DNA of 58,955 nt from positions 1 through 58,955 of the forward strand of contig NZ_JBEXCV010000041.1 of NCBI RefSeq assembly GCF_040605455.1, read 5' to 3'. Positions within the stretch are counted from its first letter, which is position 1; each line of letters starts with the position of its first letter. The position numbers were made by a program, and so were the translations under genes. The notes below the pieces were generated by a model. It saw only the letters and a list, made by a program, of their open reading frames with translations. It searched no databases and had not been told where the DNA came from. This DNA comes from Embleya sp040605455. Lineage in GTDB: Bacteria; Actinomycetota; Actinomycetes; Streptomycetales; Streptomycetaceae. Shown one piece after another: positions 43,838 through 52,358 of this stretch.

Positions 43838-44893
43838 TCACTCCTCCAGCGTGTCCCGGGCAATGTCTGCCAAACCGGTTACCAAGGACGCGATCCGCGT
43901 TCGCCGCGCACCCGACGCGTTCGCCCCGCGACGCAGCGCACCCGCGCAGACGATCGCCAGCTTGATCACCGCGAACGCTTCCCAGAACGGGATATGACGG
44001 ATGTTCAGCTCGGTGGCAGAGGTCTGCTCGGCGGTCGCGGTGCGGTACTCGGCGACCAGCTCGCGTGCGGTGGGCAACCCCGGATTGGCGTCCGGCAGAT
44101 GCCCACCGCGCTCGGCGAACAGCAGCCGGCCCGCCGGTCCCCAGTACGCGAGCAACTGGCCCAGGTCCGCCTCGGGCGGGCCGAGCGTGGCCATCTCCCA
44201 GTCGAGCACCGCCAGCACCCGATCGGGGCGGGCCCGTTCGTACATCACGTTCGCCAGGTTGTAGTCGCCGTGCACGATCCGCTCCGGACTCGCGGCCGGC
44301 GTCCGGGCGGACAACGCGGCCAGCACCTCGTCGACCGCCGGCACCGGATCCGCGCCGGACGCCGCCCATTGCCGCGTCCAGCGGCGCAACTGGCGCACCG
44401 GGTACGGCTCCGGCCGTGCGTACCCGGCCAGGCCCACCGCGACCGGGTCCACCGCATGCAGCACGGCCAGGGTCCGGGCCAGCGCACAACCGGCCGCCGC
44501 GGCGGTGGGCGCGGGCAACTCCCGCACTGCCTCGACCCGGGCATGCACGACCCCGTCCAGCCGCTCCATCAGATAGAACGGCGTACCGATCACCGCCGGG
44601 TCCGAACACAGCGCGACCATCGGCGCCACCGGCACCGTGCTGCCCGCCAACGCGGCCTGGAACCGGTATTCGCGGTCCATGTCGTGCGCGGTGGGCAGTG
44701 CGCCGCGTGCGGGTGACGTACGCAGCACCAGGTCGGCGCCGCCGCCCCGGACCCGATACGTGGGATTGGACGAGCCGCCGGTCAGCGGTTCGACCCGCGG
44801 CTCGACACCGGGCGCCAGCACGCCGCGTGCCACCGACCACGCGGTGAGCGCGCGCAGTTCCGCCGCTCCCAGTGCCGTCGGCGCTGTCGTCAC
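43838..44893 (-). CDS. APH-fold phosphotransferase, ACAD10/11- or LvaA-like kinase
   Basis: A 351-aa kinase-fold protein. N-terminal nucleotide loop LTGGSSNPTYRV (37-48), catalytic loop HGDYNLANV (208-216) and metal-binding VLDWEMATLG (229-238). The DWEMA text is the hallmark of the phosphotransferases linked to acyl-CoA dehydrogenases rather than of antibiotic kinases. The GTG start overlaps the acyl-CoA dehydrogenase stop by four bases. By analogy with LvaA and the kinase part of human ACAD10/11 it probably phosphorylates a 4-hydroxyacyl-CoA so that the dehydrogenase can eliminate phosphate. This is inference from family and pairing. Confidence 0.85.
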   Translation of the reverse strand: MTTAPTALGAAELRALTAWSVARGVLAPGVEPRVEPLTGGSSNPTYRVRGGGADLVLRTSPARGALPTAHDMDREYRFQAALAGSTVPVAPMVALCSDPAVIGTPFYLMERLDGVVHARVEAVRELPAPTAAAAGCALARTLAVLHAVDPVAVGLAGYARPEPYPVRQLRRWTRQWAASGADPVPAVDEVLAALSARTPAASPERIVHGDYNLANVMYERARPDRVLAVLDWEMATLGPPEADLGQLLAYWGPAGRLLFAERGGHLPDANPGLPTARELVAEYRTATAEQTSATELNIRHIPFWEAFAVIKLAIVCAGALRRGANASGARRTRIASLVTGLADIARDTLEE

Positions 44894-46182
44894 GGCAGGT
44901 CCAGCCAGGTCGCGTAGCGCTGCTCGGCGACCGCGCGCCGGGTCGGGACGTGCTCGCTCGGCCACCCCTCGACCGCGCTGTGGCCGCGCAGCGCGAGCTT
45001 GGCGACCTGCGCGACGTGCACCTCGTCCGCTCCGTCGGACAACCGGAAGTTGCGCGCGAGGCGGTACATCTCCTCCAACGGCAAATCGGTCGAGTAGCCC
45101 AGCGCACCGTGCACCTGGATCGCCCGGTCCACCACGTCGTGCAGCACCTGCGCCCCCCAGTACTTGACCTCGGAGACCGCCTGCCGGGCCGCCTTCGGGC
45201 CCTCGTGGTCCCAGGTCCACGCGGCCTTGAGGGTCATCAGCCGCAGCGCCTCGATCTCGATCGTGGACTTCGTCACCATCTGCTGCACGAGTTGGTGCTC
45301 GCCCAGCAACCGGCCGTGCGAGCGCCGGGACAGGGCCCGTTCGCAGAGCATGTCGAAGGCCCGGCGGCACTGGCCGATCCAGCGCATCGTGTGGTGGATC
45401 CGGCCGCCGTTGAGCCGCTTCTGAGCGAGCGTGAACGCATCACCGGGAGCGCCGATCAGGTGCGTGTGCGGCACTCGGCAACCCTCGAACCGGATCTCCG
45501 CGTGGCCGCCCAGGTTTGCGGTCGCGGCACCGTCGTAAGGGTGGTGCATGGTGTGCACGTCGCGCACGATCCGCATCCCCGGGGTGTCCTGTTCGACCAC
45601 GAACATCGAGGCCCGGCGGTGTGGTTCGGCATCGGGATCGGTGACCGCGAAGACCAGTACGAAGTCCGCGCGACGCGCGTTGGAGGCGAACCACTTGTGC
45701 CCGTCGAGCACCCACTCGTCGCCGTCCCGCACCGCCCGGGTCCGGATGCCGGTCGGGTCGGAGCCGGCCGTATGCGGCTCGGTGAGCGAGAACGAACTGG
45801 TCAGCCGACCCGCCAGGAGCGGCCACAACCAGCGCTCCTTCTGGGTGTCGGTCGCGCCCACCGCGAGCAGTTCGCTGTTGCCCGAGTCCGGCGCCTGGTT
45901 GCCGAAGATCGCCGGTGCGGAGGGGCTCCGGCCGAGGATCTCGTGCATCAGAGCCAGCCGGACCTGGCCGAAGCCGCCGCCGCCCAGCGCCGGATCCAGG
46001 TGCGCGGCCCACAGGCCGCGATCCTTGACCGCCTGCTTGAGCGGTTTGGTGACGGCCCGCCAGTTGTCCGCGCTCATCCGGGTTCGGACCAGGTCGAGCG
46101 GTTCGATCTCGTCCACCACGAGCCGGCGGATCCAGTCGAGTTCGGCCGCGACGTCCGGTTCGGTGCTGAAGTCCCATGCCAT
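44890..46182 (-). CDS. Acyl-CoA dehydrogenase, ACAD10/11- or LvaC-like
   Basis: A 430-aa flavoprotein with the family features FSLTEPHTAGSDPTGI (FAD/substrate loop), DGHKWFASNARRADF, and AIQVHGALGYSTDLPLEEMYR at the C-terminus. Length and text fit the ACAD10/11 branch, which in bacteria partners an APH-fold kinase. The ATG at 46180-46182 lacks a Shine-Dalgarno, and an AT-rich operator lies 9-27 bases before it, so the mRNA may be leaderless or nearly so. Middle gene of marR-dehydrogenase-kinase, all in one direction. Confidence 0.92.
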   Translation of the reverse strand: MAWDFSTEPDVAAELDWIRRLVVDEIEPLDLVRTRMSADNWRAVTKPLKQAVKDRGLWAAHLDPALGGGGFGQVRLALMHEILGRSPSAPAIFGNQAPDSGNSELLAVGATDTQKERWLWPLLAGRLTSSFSLTEPHTAGSDPTGIRTRAVRDGDEWVLDGHKWFASNARRADFVLVFAVTDPDAEPHRRASMFVVEQDTPGMRIVRDVHTMHHPYDGAATANLGGHAEIRFEGCRVPHTHLIGAPGDAFTLAQKRLNGGRIHHTMRWIGQCRRAFDMLCERALSRRSHGRLLGEHQLVQQMVTKSTIEIEALRLMTLKAAWTWDHEGPKAARQAVSEVKYWGAQVLHDVVDRAIQVHGALGYSTDLPLEEMYRLARNFRLSDGADEVHVAQVAKLALRGHSAVEGWPSEHVPTRRAVAEQRYATWLDLP

Positions 46183-46190
46183 GAACGGAC

Positions 46191-46209
46191 GTTAACCCGG
46201 TTAATTAAC
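46191..46209. promoter_or_regulatory. MarR-type operator before the acyl-CoA dehydrogenase gene
   Basis: GTTAACCCGGTTAATTAAC contains the perfect palindrome GTTAATTAAC (46200-46209) and a partial repeat GTTAAC. Highly AT-rich for this DNA and located right at the dehydrogenase start, with the marR gene 84 bases beyond. Confidence 0.65.
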
Positions 46210-46292
46210 AGGGTCAATCATATGGTCGGTCGGACGCCACGCGTGGCCCGCAGAGCCGACCGAGGCCGCCGCTTCGTGGGGCCGACCCGGCG

Positions 46293-46751
46293 TCACTCCG
46301 CGTCGAGCGGCCCGCGCAGGTCCGTGACCAACCGCTGCATCCGGTCGGCCAGGTCGGTGAGTTCGGCGGCCGTCCAGCCGGCCAACTGCCGGGCCAGCAT
46401 CGCGTCGTTGGCCGCCACGAACAGCCGGTACGCCTCGCGCCCGTGCTCGGTGGCCTCCAGCAGCGCCACCCGGCCGTCGTCGGGAGCGGTGACCCGGACC
46501 GTATAGCCGCCCTCCTCCAGGATGCGGATCTGTCGACTCAGCGCGGCCGGTTGGATGTCGGCGCGCTCGGCCAACTCGGTCGGCCGGATCGGGCCGAAGT
46601 CGATGATGCGATGCAGCACGCCGATCGCGACCAGGCTGAGCGGCACGCCGGAGCGCTCCATGTGCAGGGCGTCCAGTCGGCGGCTGCTCATCAGTCTGCG
46701 GATCGAGCTGATCGCCTCGTTGATCCTGCGTCGGCTCTCCACGTCGGTCAT
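46293..46751 (-). CDS. MarR-family transcriptional regulator
   Basis: A 152-aa winged-helix regulator: helix-turn-helix IRPTELAERADIQPAALSRQIRILEEGG and a wing with APDDGRVALLEAT. The ATG at 46749-46751 gives the normal family length; the frame extends upstream through low-complexity text that I reject. It is upstream of the dehydrogenase/kinase genes in the same direction and likely represses them in response to an acyl or aromatic ligand. Confidence 0.9.
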   Translation of the reverse strand: MTDVESRRRINEAISSIRRLMSSRRLDALHMERSGVPLSLVAIGVLHRIIDFGPIRPTELAERADIQPAALSRQIRILEEGGYTVRVTAPDDGRVALLEATEHGREAYRLFVAANDAMLARQLAGWTAAELTDLADRMQRLVTDLRGPLDAE

Positions 46752-46808
46752 GGGCGTCAGCGTACGGCTGCCTGTTTGGCGACTTCGTCGCCGGCTCGCG
46801 AGGCACCA

Positions 46809-46845
46809 CTTTTTCTTTCCCCCGCTTCGCTCCTCCAAGAAAAAG
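46809..46845. repeat. AT-stem inverted repeat in the marR upstream gap
   Basis: CTTTTTCTT (46809-46817) pairs perfectly with AAGAAAAAG (46837-46845) across 19 bases. Together with the next inverted repeat it occupies the start of the 485-base gap 46752-47236, which otherwise contains GC-rich text without a credible gene. Confidence 0.7.
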
Positions 46846-46860
46846 CGGCCCCTCGCTCGT

Positions 46861-46899
46861 GACTTCGTGTCCCTCCGCTTCGCTCCGGGCCACGAAGTC
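46861..46899. repeat. Second inverted repeat in the marR upstream gap
   Basis: GACTTCGTG (46861-46869) pairs with CACGAAGTC (46891-46899) around a CTCCGCTTCGCTCC loop. The loop is nearly repeated in the first hairpin (CCGCTTCGCTCC), so the two structures share a loop sequence. Confidence 0.7.
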
Positions 46900-47236
46900 A
46901 ACGATTGCGGCTCCGCCGCTCTCCGCGCTTCGCGCGTCGATCACTTGGGGCGGCCGGGGTCGGGGGCGCTGACGCGCCGGGGGTGGGCGAACTCGGGGAT
47001 CCAGGGGAAGGCCGGTCGCTCATCGCAGCCGATCCACCCACTGACGGGCCGCCGCGCTGGGGGGCGCAGGTCGGAGCAGGCCACCCTGACGCCCCTGAGG
47101 CCCCGAGCTCCGCGCCGAACGCAGCGGGGAACCGCACCCGGGGCCTGCGTCTGGCCCGGGGGCGCTGACGCACCCGGGAGTGGCGAGTCGGGGTGGGCCG
47201 GGACTCAGGGTGCCCGGGTCCGGGGGCAGCCGGGAC

Positions 47237-47854
47237 TCAGGGCGTGGCGTGGCTGCCGCGGCCGAGTCGGTGGTCGAGGATCGGGCCGGGCGGCCTCGCG
47301 TCCGGGCGGAAGGTCAGGGTGACCCCGGCGCCGGGGCGGGCGGTGGCGTCGGTCGCCAGTGAGGCGCCGGTGAGGGTGTGCAGGCGCGCGGTGCCGGTGC
47401 CGGCGTATGCGGCGATGCTCGGGCGGGCCCGGGCCGCCGCCGGCGGGCCGTCGGGGCCGGTCATCCGGCTGGTCGGGCCCCCGGCATGGTGTAGGTGCAC
47501 CACGCCCGGGCCCAGCACCAGGTATTGCAGGTCGTGCATCAGCACCCGGCACGCGACCACCGACGCGGCCGGGGTGGCGTCGTGCGCGAGGTCGCAGCGA
47601 GCGCCGTGCAGTGCGGCGGTCTCGGCGATGGTGTCGGCCAGGCACTCGGTGATGCCCCGGTCCGGGCGGTCGGTCAGCCGGGCCAGCAGATGCACGCCCA
47701 GCCGGCGCAGGAACCAGTCCATGCCGTGCCCACACCCGCCCACCGGCGCGGTCGACGCGGCGGCCACCACCACGGCGGCCTCGGGGGTGGTGAGCGCGAA
47801 CGCGCGCTCACCGGAATCGTTTCGTGGGTCGACGACGACCAGCTCGGCATGCAC
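47237..47854 (-). CDS. PP2C-like protein, probably catalytically degenerate
   Basis: A 205-aa protein from the GTG at 47852-47854. The stretch GCGHGMDWFLRRLGVHLLARL, ITECLADTIAETAALHGARCDL and TPAASVVACRVLMHDLQYLVL follows the short protein-phosphatase-2C-like proteins of streptomycetes. The Asp metal ligands of real PP2C enzymes (an N-terminal R-x-x-E-D and an LLDGVT strand) are replaced here by GERAFA and AAASTAP, so phosphatase activity is doubtful. The frame extends to 47992 but lacks a credible start. Divergent from the PucR-type regulator. Moderately sure it is a gene. Confidence 0.6.
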   Translation of the reverse strand: MHAELVVVDPRNDSGERAFALTTPEAAVVVAAASTAPVGGCGHGMDWFLRRLGVHLLARLTDRPDRGITECLADTIAETAALHGARCDLAHDATPAASVVACRVLMHDLQYLVLGPGVVHLHHAGGPTSRMTGPDGPPAAARARPSIAAYAGTGTARLHTLTGASLATDATARPGAGVTLTFRPDARPPGPILDHRLGRGSHATP

Positions 47855-48095
47855 GAAGATCAGTGTTGGGGACGAAGGGCCGGCCCGGACAGGGGTACGG
47901 CGCCTATTGGCTGGAACGTGTCGCCGGCGCGTCAGCGCCCACGGCCCGGCAACTCCGCCCACCTCCACCCCCACCCCCCCCACAAGCAACACGTCACATC
48001 TAGGTCGCGGCTCCGTCGTCTGCTGTTTGCCGGGGGTTCGGATCTGTCAGTGTTGCCCCGGACGGCGTCCTTGGCCTTGCGGGGGTGGGGGAACG

Positions 48096-49295
48096 ATGGT
48101 CGAAGCGGGGTTGTCCGGTGGGTCGGCTCATACCGCGTTGTTGCGGCGGGCGGCTCGGGTGTTGCCGGCGCGGTTGCCGGAGTTGACGGATCGGCTCGTG
48201 GCGGAGCTGCAGGCGCTGGAACCCGCCTATCTGGACGGCGGGGTGCCGCCGGACGAGCTCTGGCAGAGTGCGCACGAGGCGTTGCGGGTCGGGGTGGGGG
48301 CGCTCGCGGTGTGGCCTCGCGAGTTGGAGGGCAGTCGGTGGGCCTCCGGGCGGCTGGCGCGTCGGCGGGCCGAGCAAGGGGTGCCGCTGGAGGCGCTGTT
48401 GCACGCCTATCGGCTCGGCGGAGTGTTGTTGTGGCAGACCCTGGTCGAGGTCGCCGCGGAGCAGGAGCCGGACGAGGTACGGCTGTTGGTGCACGTGGCC
48501 ACGGACGTGTGGAACTTCGTCGACGGGCATGCCGGGGCGATCGCCGATGCGTACCGGCGGGTCGAGGCCGAACTGACGAATCGTCACGACGAGCGGGTGC
48601 ACGCCCTGTTGGACACGCTTTTGGACGGCCGGGCTCCGGCGGCCGACCTCGCCGCCGCGGCCGCCGTGCTGGATCTGCCCGAGCGGGGCCGGTACGCCGT
48701 GGTCGCGTTGCGCCATCCGCTGCCCGGCATCGGGGTGCACGACACGCCTCGGCGGGCCGCGCCGGACGGCGTGCGGGTGGTGTGGCGGGCCCGGATGGAG
48801 GGGGAGTTCGCGGTCGTACTGCTCGGTACGGCCGGGTTGGACGAGGTTGCCGAAACGTTCGGCCCGGCGGCCGGGTCCCGGGCCGGCATCAGTGCGATCG
48901 TCGATGGGCTCGCCGCGCTCGGCCGGGCTCGGCGGCTTGCCGAGATCGCGTTGCGTACATGTACCGCCGACGGTGAATGTGCCCGGCTGGACGAGCGGTT
49001 GCCCGCCGCGCTGGTCGCCTCGCAGCCCGATCTGGCGCACGATCTCGCGGCGCGCGTGCTGGGGCCGATCCTGGCGCTCGACCCGGTGGACCGCGATCTG
49101 CTGCTCGGCACGCTCGGTGCGTGGCTCGACTCCGGCGGCTCGGCGGTGCGCGCGGGCCGTCGGCTGTTCTGTCACCGCAACACCGTGCTCAACCGGTTGC
49201 GCCGACTGGAACAGCTGACCAGCCGCGAACTCGGCCTCCCCCGCGACCTCGTCGAACTCGCCCTGGCCCTGGACGCACACCGCCTACGCACCTGA
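48096..49295 (+). CDS. PucR/CdaR-family transcriptional regulator
   Basis: A 399-aa regulator with an N-terminal helical sensory domain (about 10-165), a GGDEF-like middle domain and the C-terminal PucR helix-turn-helix FCHRNTVLNRLRRLEQLTSRELGLP. The ATG at 48096 follows GGGGGAACG. It is upstream of the liv-type operon in the same direction, 410 bases away, and may control it. That gap is C-rich and holds a near direct repeat (GTGCCGCT-CACA-AGGGCTC at about 49547 and 49593) but no gene. Confidence 0.87.
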   Translation: MVEAGLSGGSAHTALLRRAARVLPARLPELTDRLVAELQALEPAYLDGGVPPDELWQSAHEALRVGVGALAVWPRELEGSRWASGRLARRRAEQGVPLEALLHAYRLGGVLLWQTLVEVAAEQEPDEVRLLVHVATDVWNFVDGHAGAIADAYRRVEAELTNRHDERVHALLDTLLDGRAPAADLAAAAAVLDLPERGRYAVVALRHPLPGIGVHDTPRRAAPDGVRVVWRARMEGEFAVVLLGTAGLDEVAETFGPAAGSRAGISAIVDGLAALGRARRLAEIALRTCTADGECARLDERLPAALVASQPDLAHDLAARVLGPILALDPVDRDLLLGTLGAWLDSGGSAVRAGRRLFCHRNTVLNRLRRLEQLTSRELGLPRDLVELALALDAHRLRT

Positions 49296-49705
49296 CGCTC
49301 GTCCCACACACCGGAGGCCCGCCTCCGCAGCGGCTGCCCACGCACTCGGAAAAACCGAAACGCCGTACCGACCCATCGCGCCCTCCCGCAGCCCCTGACC
49401 GTCGGCCCGCCATCGACTCGATCGCGCCCGGCCCTCGACCTCACCCTCACCTCCCCGACCCCGACGCAGCCCCCACCCGGTCCTCGGCCCCACCCCTCCG
49501 CCCGACCCGCCCCCGTGCCTTGCCCCTGCCAACCCCGACCCGTTCCGTGCCGCTCCACAGAAGGGCTCACCCCGCCCCCTCCTGTGCCGCTGCACAAGGG
49601 CTCCCGCACCGCGTTGGTCGGATGCCCCGATGTGGTCCGGGGATCTGGACTCCGGTCGCACCCCGTGTTGTGATCGCGGTCACTCCAACAGCGGGGAGGG
49701 GTGCG

Positions 49706-50539
49706 GTGGAATCGGGAGCGCTCCTCGTAGCGGGGCTGGAGGTCGTCTACGGGCGGTCGGTTCGGGCCCTGCGCGGTGTTTCGCTCGATGTGCCGGCGAA
49801 CGGCGTGGTGGCCGTGCTCGGGGCGAACGGAGCCGGCAAGAGCACGTTGCTTCGGGCCGTGTCGGGCACGCTGTCCCTGCATCGGGGCGCGGTCACCGCC
49901 GGCACGATCCACTACGGCGGCGCACGACTGGCGGGTCGCGACCCGGCCCTGATCGTCCGGGACGGCGTGGTCCAAGTGCCGGAGGGCCGGCGGGTGTTCG
50001 CCAATCTCTCGGTGGACGAGAACCTCCAGGCCGGCGCACTGGGCACGCGTGGGCTCGGACAGGGCAAGCGCGCCGCGGCGAAGGCCCGGGTCAACCGCGA
50101 CCGGGTCTTCGAGCTGTTTCCGGTATTGGCCGAACGCCGTACCCAGCGATCCGGCCTGTTGTCCGGCGGCGAGCAGCAAATGCTGGCGATCGCGCGGGCG
50201 TTGATGGCCGAACCACGCCTGTTGCTGCTCGACGAGCCGTCGTTGGGTCTGGCCCCGATCATGGTGGGCCGGATCGCGGGCGTGATACGGGAGATCGCCG
50301 CACAGGGCGTGGCGGTGCTGCTCGTCGAGCAGAACGTGACGGTCGCGCTCGACCTCGCCGACAAGGCCTATGTGCTCGACGTCGGCGAGGTCCGACTCGC
50401 CGGCGCCTCGGCCGACCTCGCGCGCACCGACGAGGTGCGCCGGTTGTACCTCGGCGAGGAGGAGGCGGCCGGGGCGGACGCCACCGCCGTGCCGGCCCCG
50501 CCCGCCCCGCGCAAGCCGCTCCGGAGGTGGGTGGAATGA
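49706..50539 (+). CDS. livF: ABC transporter ATP-binding protein, LivF type
   Basis: A 277-aa ATPase of the hydrophobic/branched-chain amino acid uptake family. Walker A GANGAGKST (39-47), signature LLSGGEQQMLAIA, Walker B LLLLDEPSLGLAP. GTG 49706 follows GGGGAGGGG. First gene of a five-gene overlapping operon (ATGA with livG). Confidence 0.92.
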   Translation: MESGALLVAGLEVVYGRSVRALRGVSLDVPANGVVAVLGANGAGKSTLLRAVSGTLSLHRGAVTAGTIHYGGARLAGRDPALIVRDGVVQVPEGRRVFANLSVDENLQAGALGTRGLGQGKRAAAKARVNRDRVFELFPVLAERRTQRSGLLSGGEQQMLAIARALMAEPRLLLLDEPSLGLAPIMVGRIAGVIREIAAQGVAVLLVEQNVTVALDLADKAYVLDVGEVRLAGASADLARTDEVRRLYLGEEEAAGADATAVPAPPAPRKPLRRWVE

Positions 50540-51471
50540 CCGTCGGCTCGACCCGGACCGCCGAGGCGCGAGAGTTCGACGTGCCCGAACTGACCGTACG
50601 CGCGGTCACCGTGCGCTTCGCCGGCCTGGTGGCGCTGGACGCGGTCGGCTTCACCGTCGCGCCGGGCTCGATCCACGCGGTGATCGGTCCGAACGGCGCG
50701 GGCAAGTCGACCTGTTTCAACGTGCTTTCCGGCGTGTACCGGGCCGATCGCGGCACGGTACACCTGGGCGGCCACGAACTGACCCGGCTGCCACCGCATC
50801 GCATCGCCGCGCTCGGCCTGGCCCGTACCTTCCAGAACATCGTGCTCACCCGGGGCACCGTCGCGGACAATCTGCTGCTGGGTCGGCACGTGCTGACCAC
50901 CTCCGGGTTCGCGGCCACCGCGCTGCACCTGCCCCGGGTGGTCCGCGAGCAGCGGCGACATCGTGAACGGGCCCGGGAAATCGCCGAGTTCATGCGCCTG
51001 GGCGATGCCTTCGACGCTCCTGTGGGGCTGTTGCCGTACGGCATGCGCAAGCGGGTCGAGATGGCCCGCGCGCTGTGCATGGAGCCCAAGGTGCTGCTCC
51101 TGGACGAACCGGTCGCCGGGATGAACGCCGAGGAACGGGCCGAGACCTCGGATGCGATCGCCTCGATCCGCGATTCGCTGGGCATCTCGATCGTGCTGGT
51201 CGAGCACGATATGGGCCTGGTGATGCGGATCGCGGACGAGGTGACGGTGCTGGACTTCGGCCGCCGGATCGCAAGCGGCGTCCCGGCCGACATCCAGCGC
51301 GACCCGGCGGTGATCCGCGCCTACCTAGGGACCGGCGAGGAGTCCGACGACCGGTCCGACGAGGACCCGCACGGCCCCTCCCGCCGGCCCGACCCGACCT
51401 CGGCGGCTGCCAACGACACCCCCACCCACCACCCCGATCCGGCGGCCACCGACCGGGAGGTCCCGACATGA
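50536..51471 (+). CDS. livG: ABC transporter ATP-binding protein, LivG type
   Basis: A 311-aa ATPase. Walker A GPNGAGKST (51-59), LivG-style signature LLPYGMRKRVEMARAL and Walker B VLLLDEPVAGMN. It carries a 40-50-residue Asp/Pro/His-rich tail beyond the normal end, which is longer than most LivG. Overlaps livF and livH by four bases each. Confidence 0.92.
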   Translation: MTVGSTRTAEAREFDVPELTVRAVTVRFAGLVALDAVGFTVAPGSIHAVIGPNGAGKSTCFNVLSGVYRADRGTVHLGGHELTRLPPHRIAALGLARTFQNIVLTRGTVADNLLLGRHVLTTSGFAATALHLPRVVREQRRHRERAREIAEFMRLGDAFDAPVGLLPYGMRKRVEMARALCMEPKVLLLDEPVAGMNAEERAETSDAIASIRDSLGISIVLVEHDMGLVMRIADEVTVLDFGRRIASGVPADIQRDPAVIRAYLGTGEESDDRSDEDPHGPSRRPDPTSAAANDTPTHHPDPAATDREVPT

Positions 51472-52358
51472 CCAAGCTCGCCGAGATCATTCTCAACGGC
51501 ATTGCCCTCGGGTCCGTCTACGCCCTGATCGCGCTGGGTTTCGTGGTCATCTTCAAGGCGTCCGGGGTGATCAACTTCGCGCACGCGTCCTTGCTGCTGC
51601 TCGGCGGGTTCACCGTCGCCAAACTGCACGACGACCTCGGCTTCGCGCTCGCGCTATCGGCCGCGGTGCTGGTGACCGCCGCCGTGGCGGGCCTGGTCGA
51701 GCTGCTGTTCATCCGCGGCCTGGGTCGCACCGAGGTACACACCCTGACCATCCTCACCATCGGCGTGGACATCCTGCTCACCACCGAACTCACCCGCCGG
51801 ATCGGCTCCGACGTACTGAGCCTGGGCGACCCGTGGAAGGCCGGCGTGCGGGACTGGGGCGGCGTGCACATCGCCGACGCGCGGATCGGGTGCGTCGTGG
51901 TGGCGGTGTTGCTGATCGGCGCGTTCTTCGCGGCGTTCCGCTTCACCGCGTGGGGCCTGTCGATGCGCGCCGCCGCCGAGGACCGGGAGGCCGCCGCGCT
52001 GATGGGCATCCGGCTGGGCCGGATCCAGTTCACCGCGTGGTGCGTCGCGGGCGCCCTGGCCGCCGTCGCTGCGGTGTTCCTGGCCGCGTTCCCGTCCGCC
52101 GGCCTGGATCGGTCCACCGGCCAGATCGCGCTGGCCGCGTTCCCGGCCGCGATCCTGGGCGGGATGGACTCGGCCGCCGGCGCGCTGGTCGGCAGCCTCG
52201 TGGTGGGGCTGACCGCGGCGCTGATGGCGGGCTACCAGAGCGACATGACCTGGCTCGGCGCCAATCTCGGCGATGTCGCCCCCTACGTCGTGATGTTGCT
52301 CGTGCTGATCTGGCGGCCGACCGGCCTGCTCGGCTCGAAGGAGCGTGCCCGTGTCTGA
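51468..52358 (+). CDS. livH: ABC transporter permease, LivH type
   Basis: A 296-aa permease with about eight membrane helices, beginning LAEIILNGIALGSVYALIALG as in LivH. The EAA-like loop AAAEDREAAALMGI contacts the ATPases. The ATG overlaps the livG stop. Substrate specificity is set by the binding protein and is not known. Confidence 0.93.
   Translation: MTKLAEIILNGIALGSVYALIALGFVVIFKASGVINFAHASLLLLGGFTVAKLHDDLGFALALSAAVLVTAAVAGLVELLFIRGLGRTEVHTLTILTIGVDILLTTELTRRIGSDVLSLGDPWKAGVRDWGGVHIADARIGCVVVAVLLIGAFFAAFRFTAWGLSMRAAAEDREAAALMGIRLGRIQFTAWCVAGALAAVAAVFLAAFPSAGLDRSTGQIALAAFPAAILGGMDSAAGALVGSLVVGLTAALMAGYQSDMTWLGANLGDVAPYVVMLLVLIWRPTGLLGSKERARV

Noticed and set aside
43838..44893. Aminoglycoside-resistance kinase
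   Set aside because: The DWEMA motif and overlap with an acyl-CoA dehydrogenase point to the metabolic kinase branch rather than antibiotic resistance.
46898..47173. 91-codon minus-strand frame in the marR upstream gap
   Set aside because: Arg/Pro/Ser/Gly low-complexity text with no ribosome site; probably chance in GC-rich DNA.
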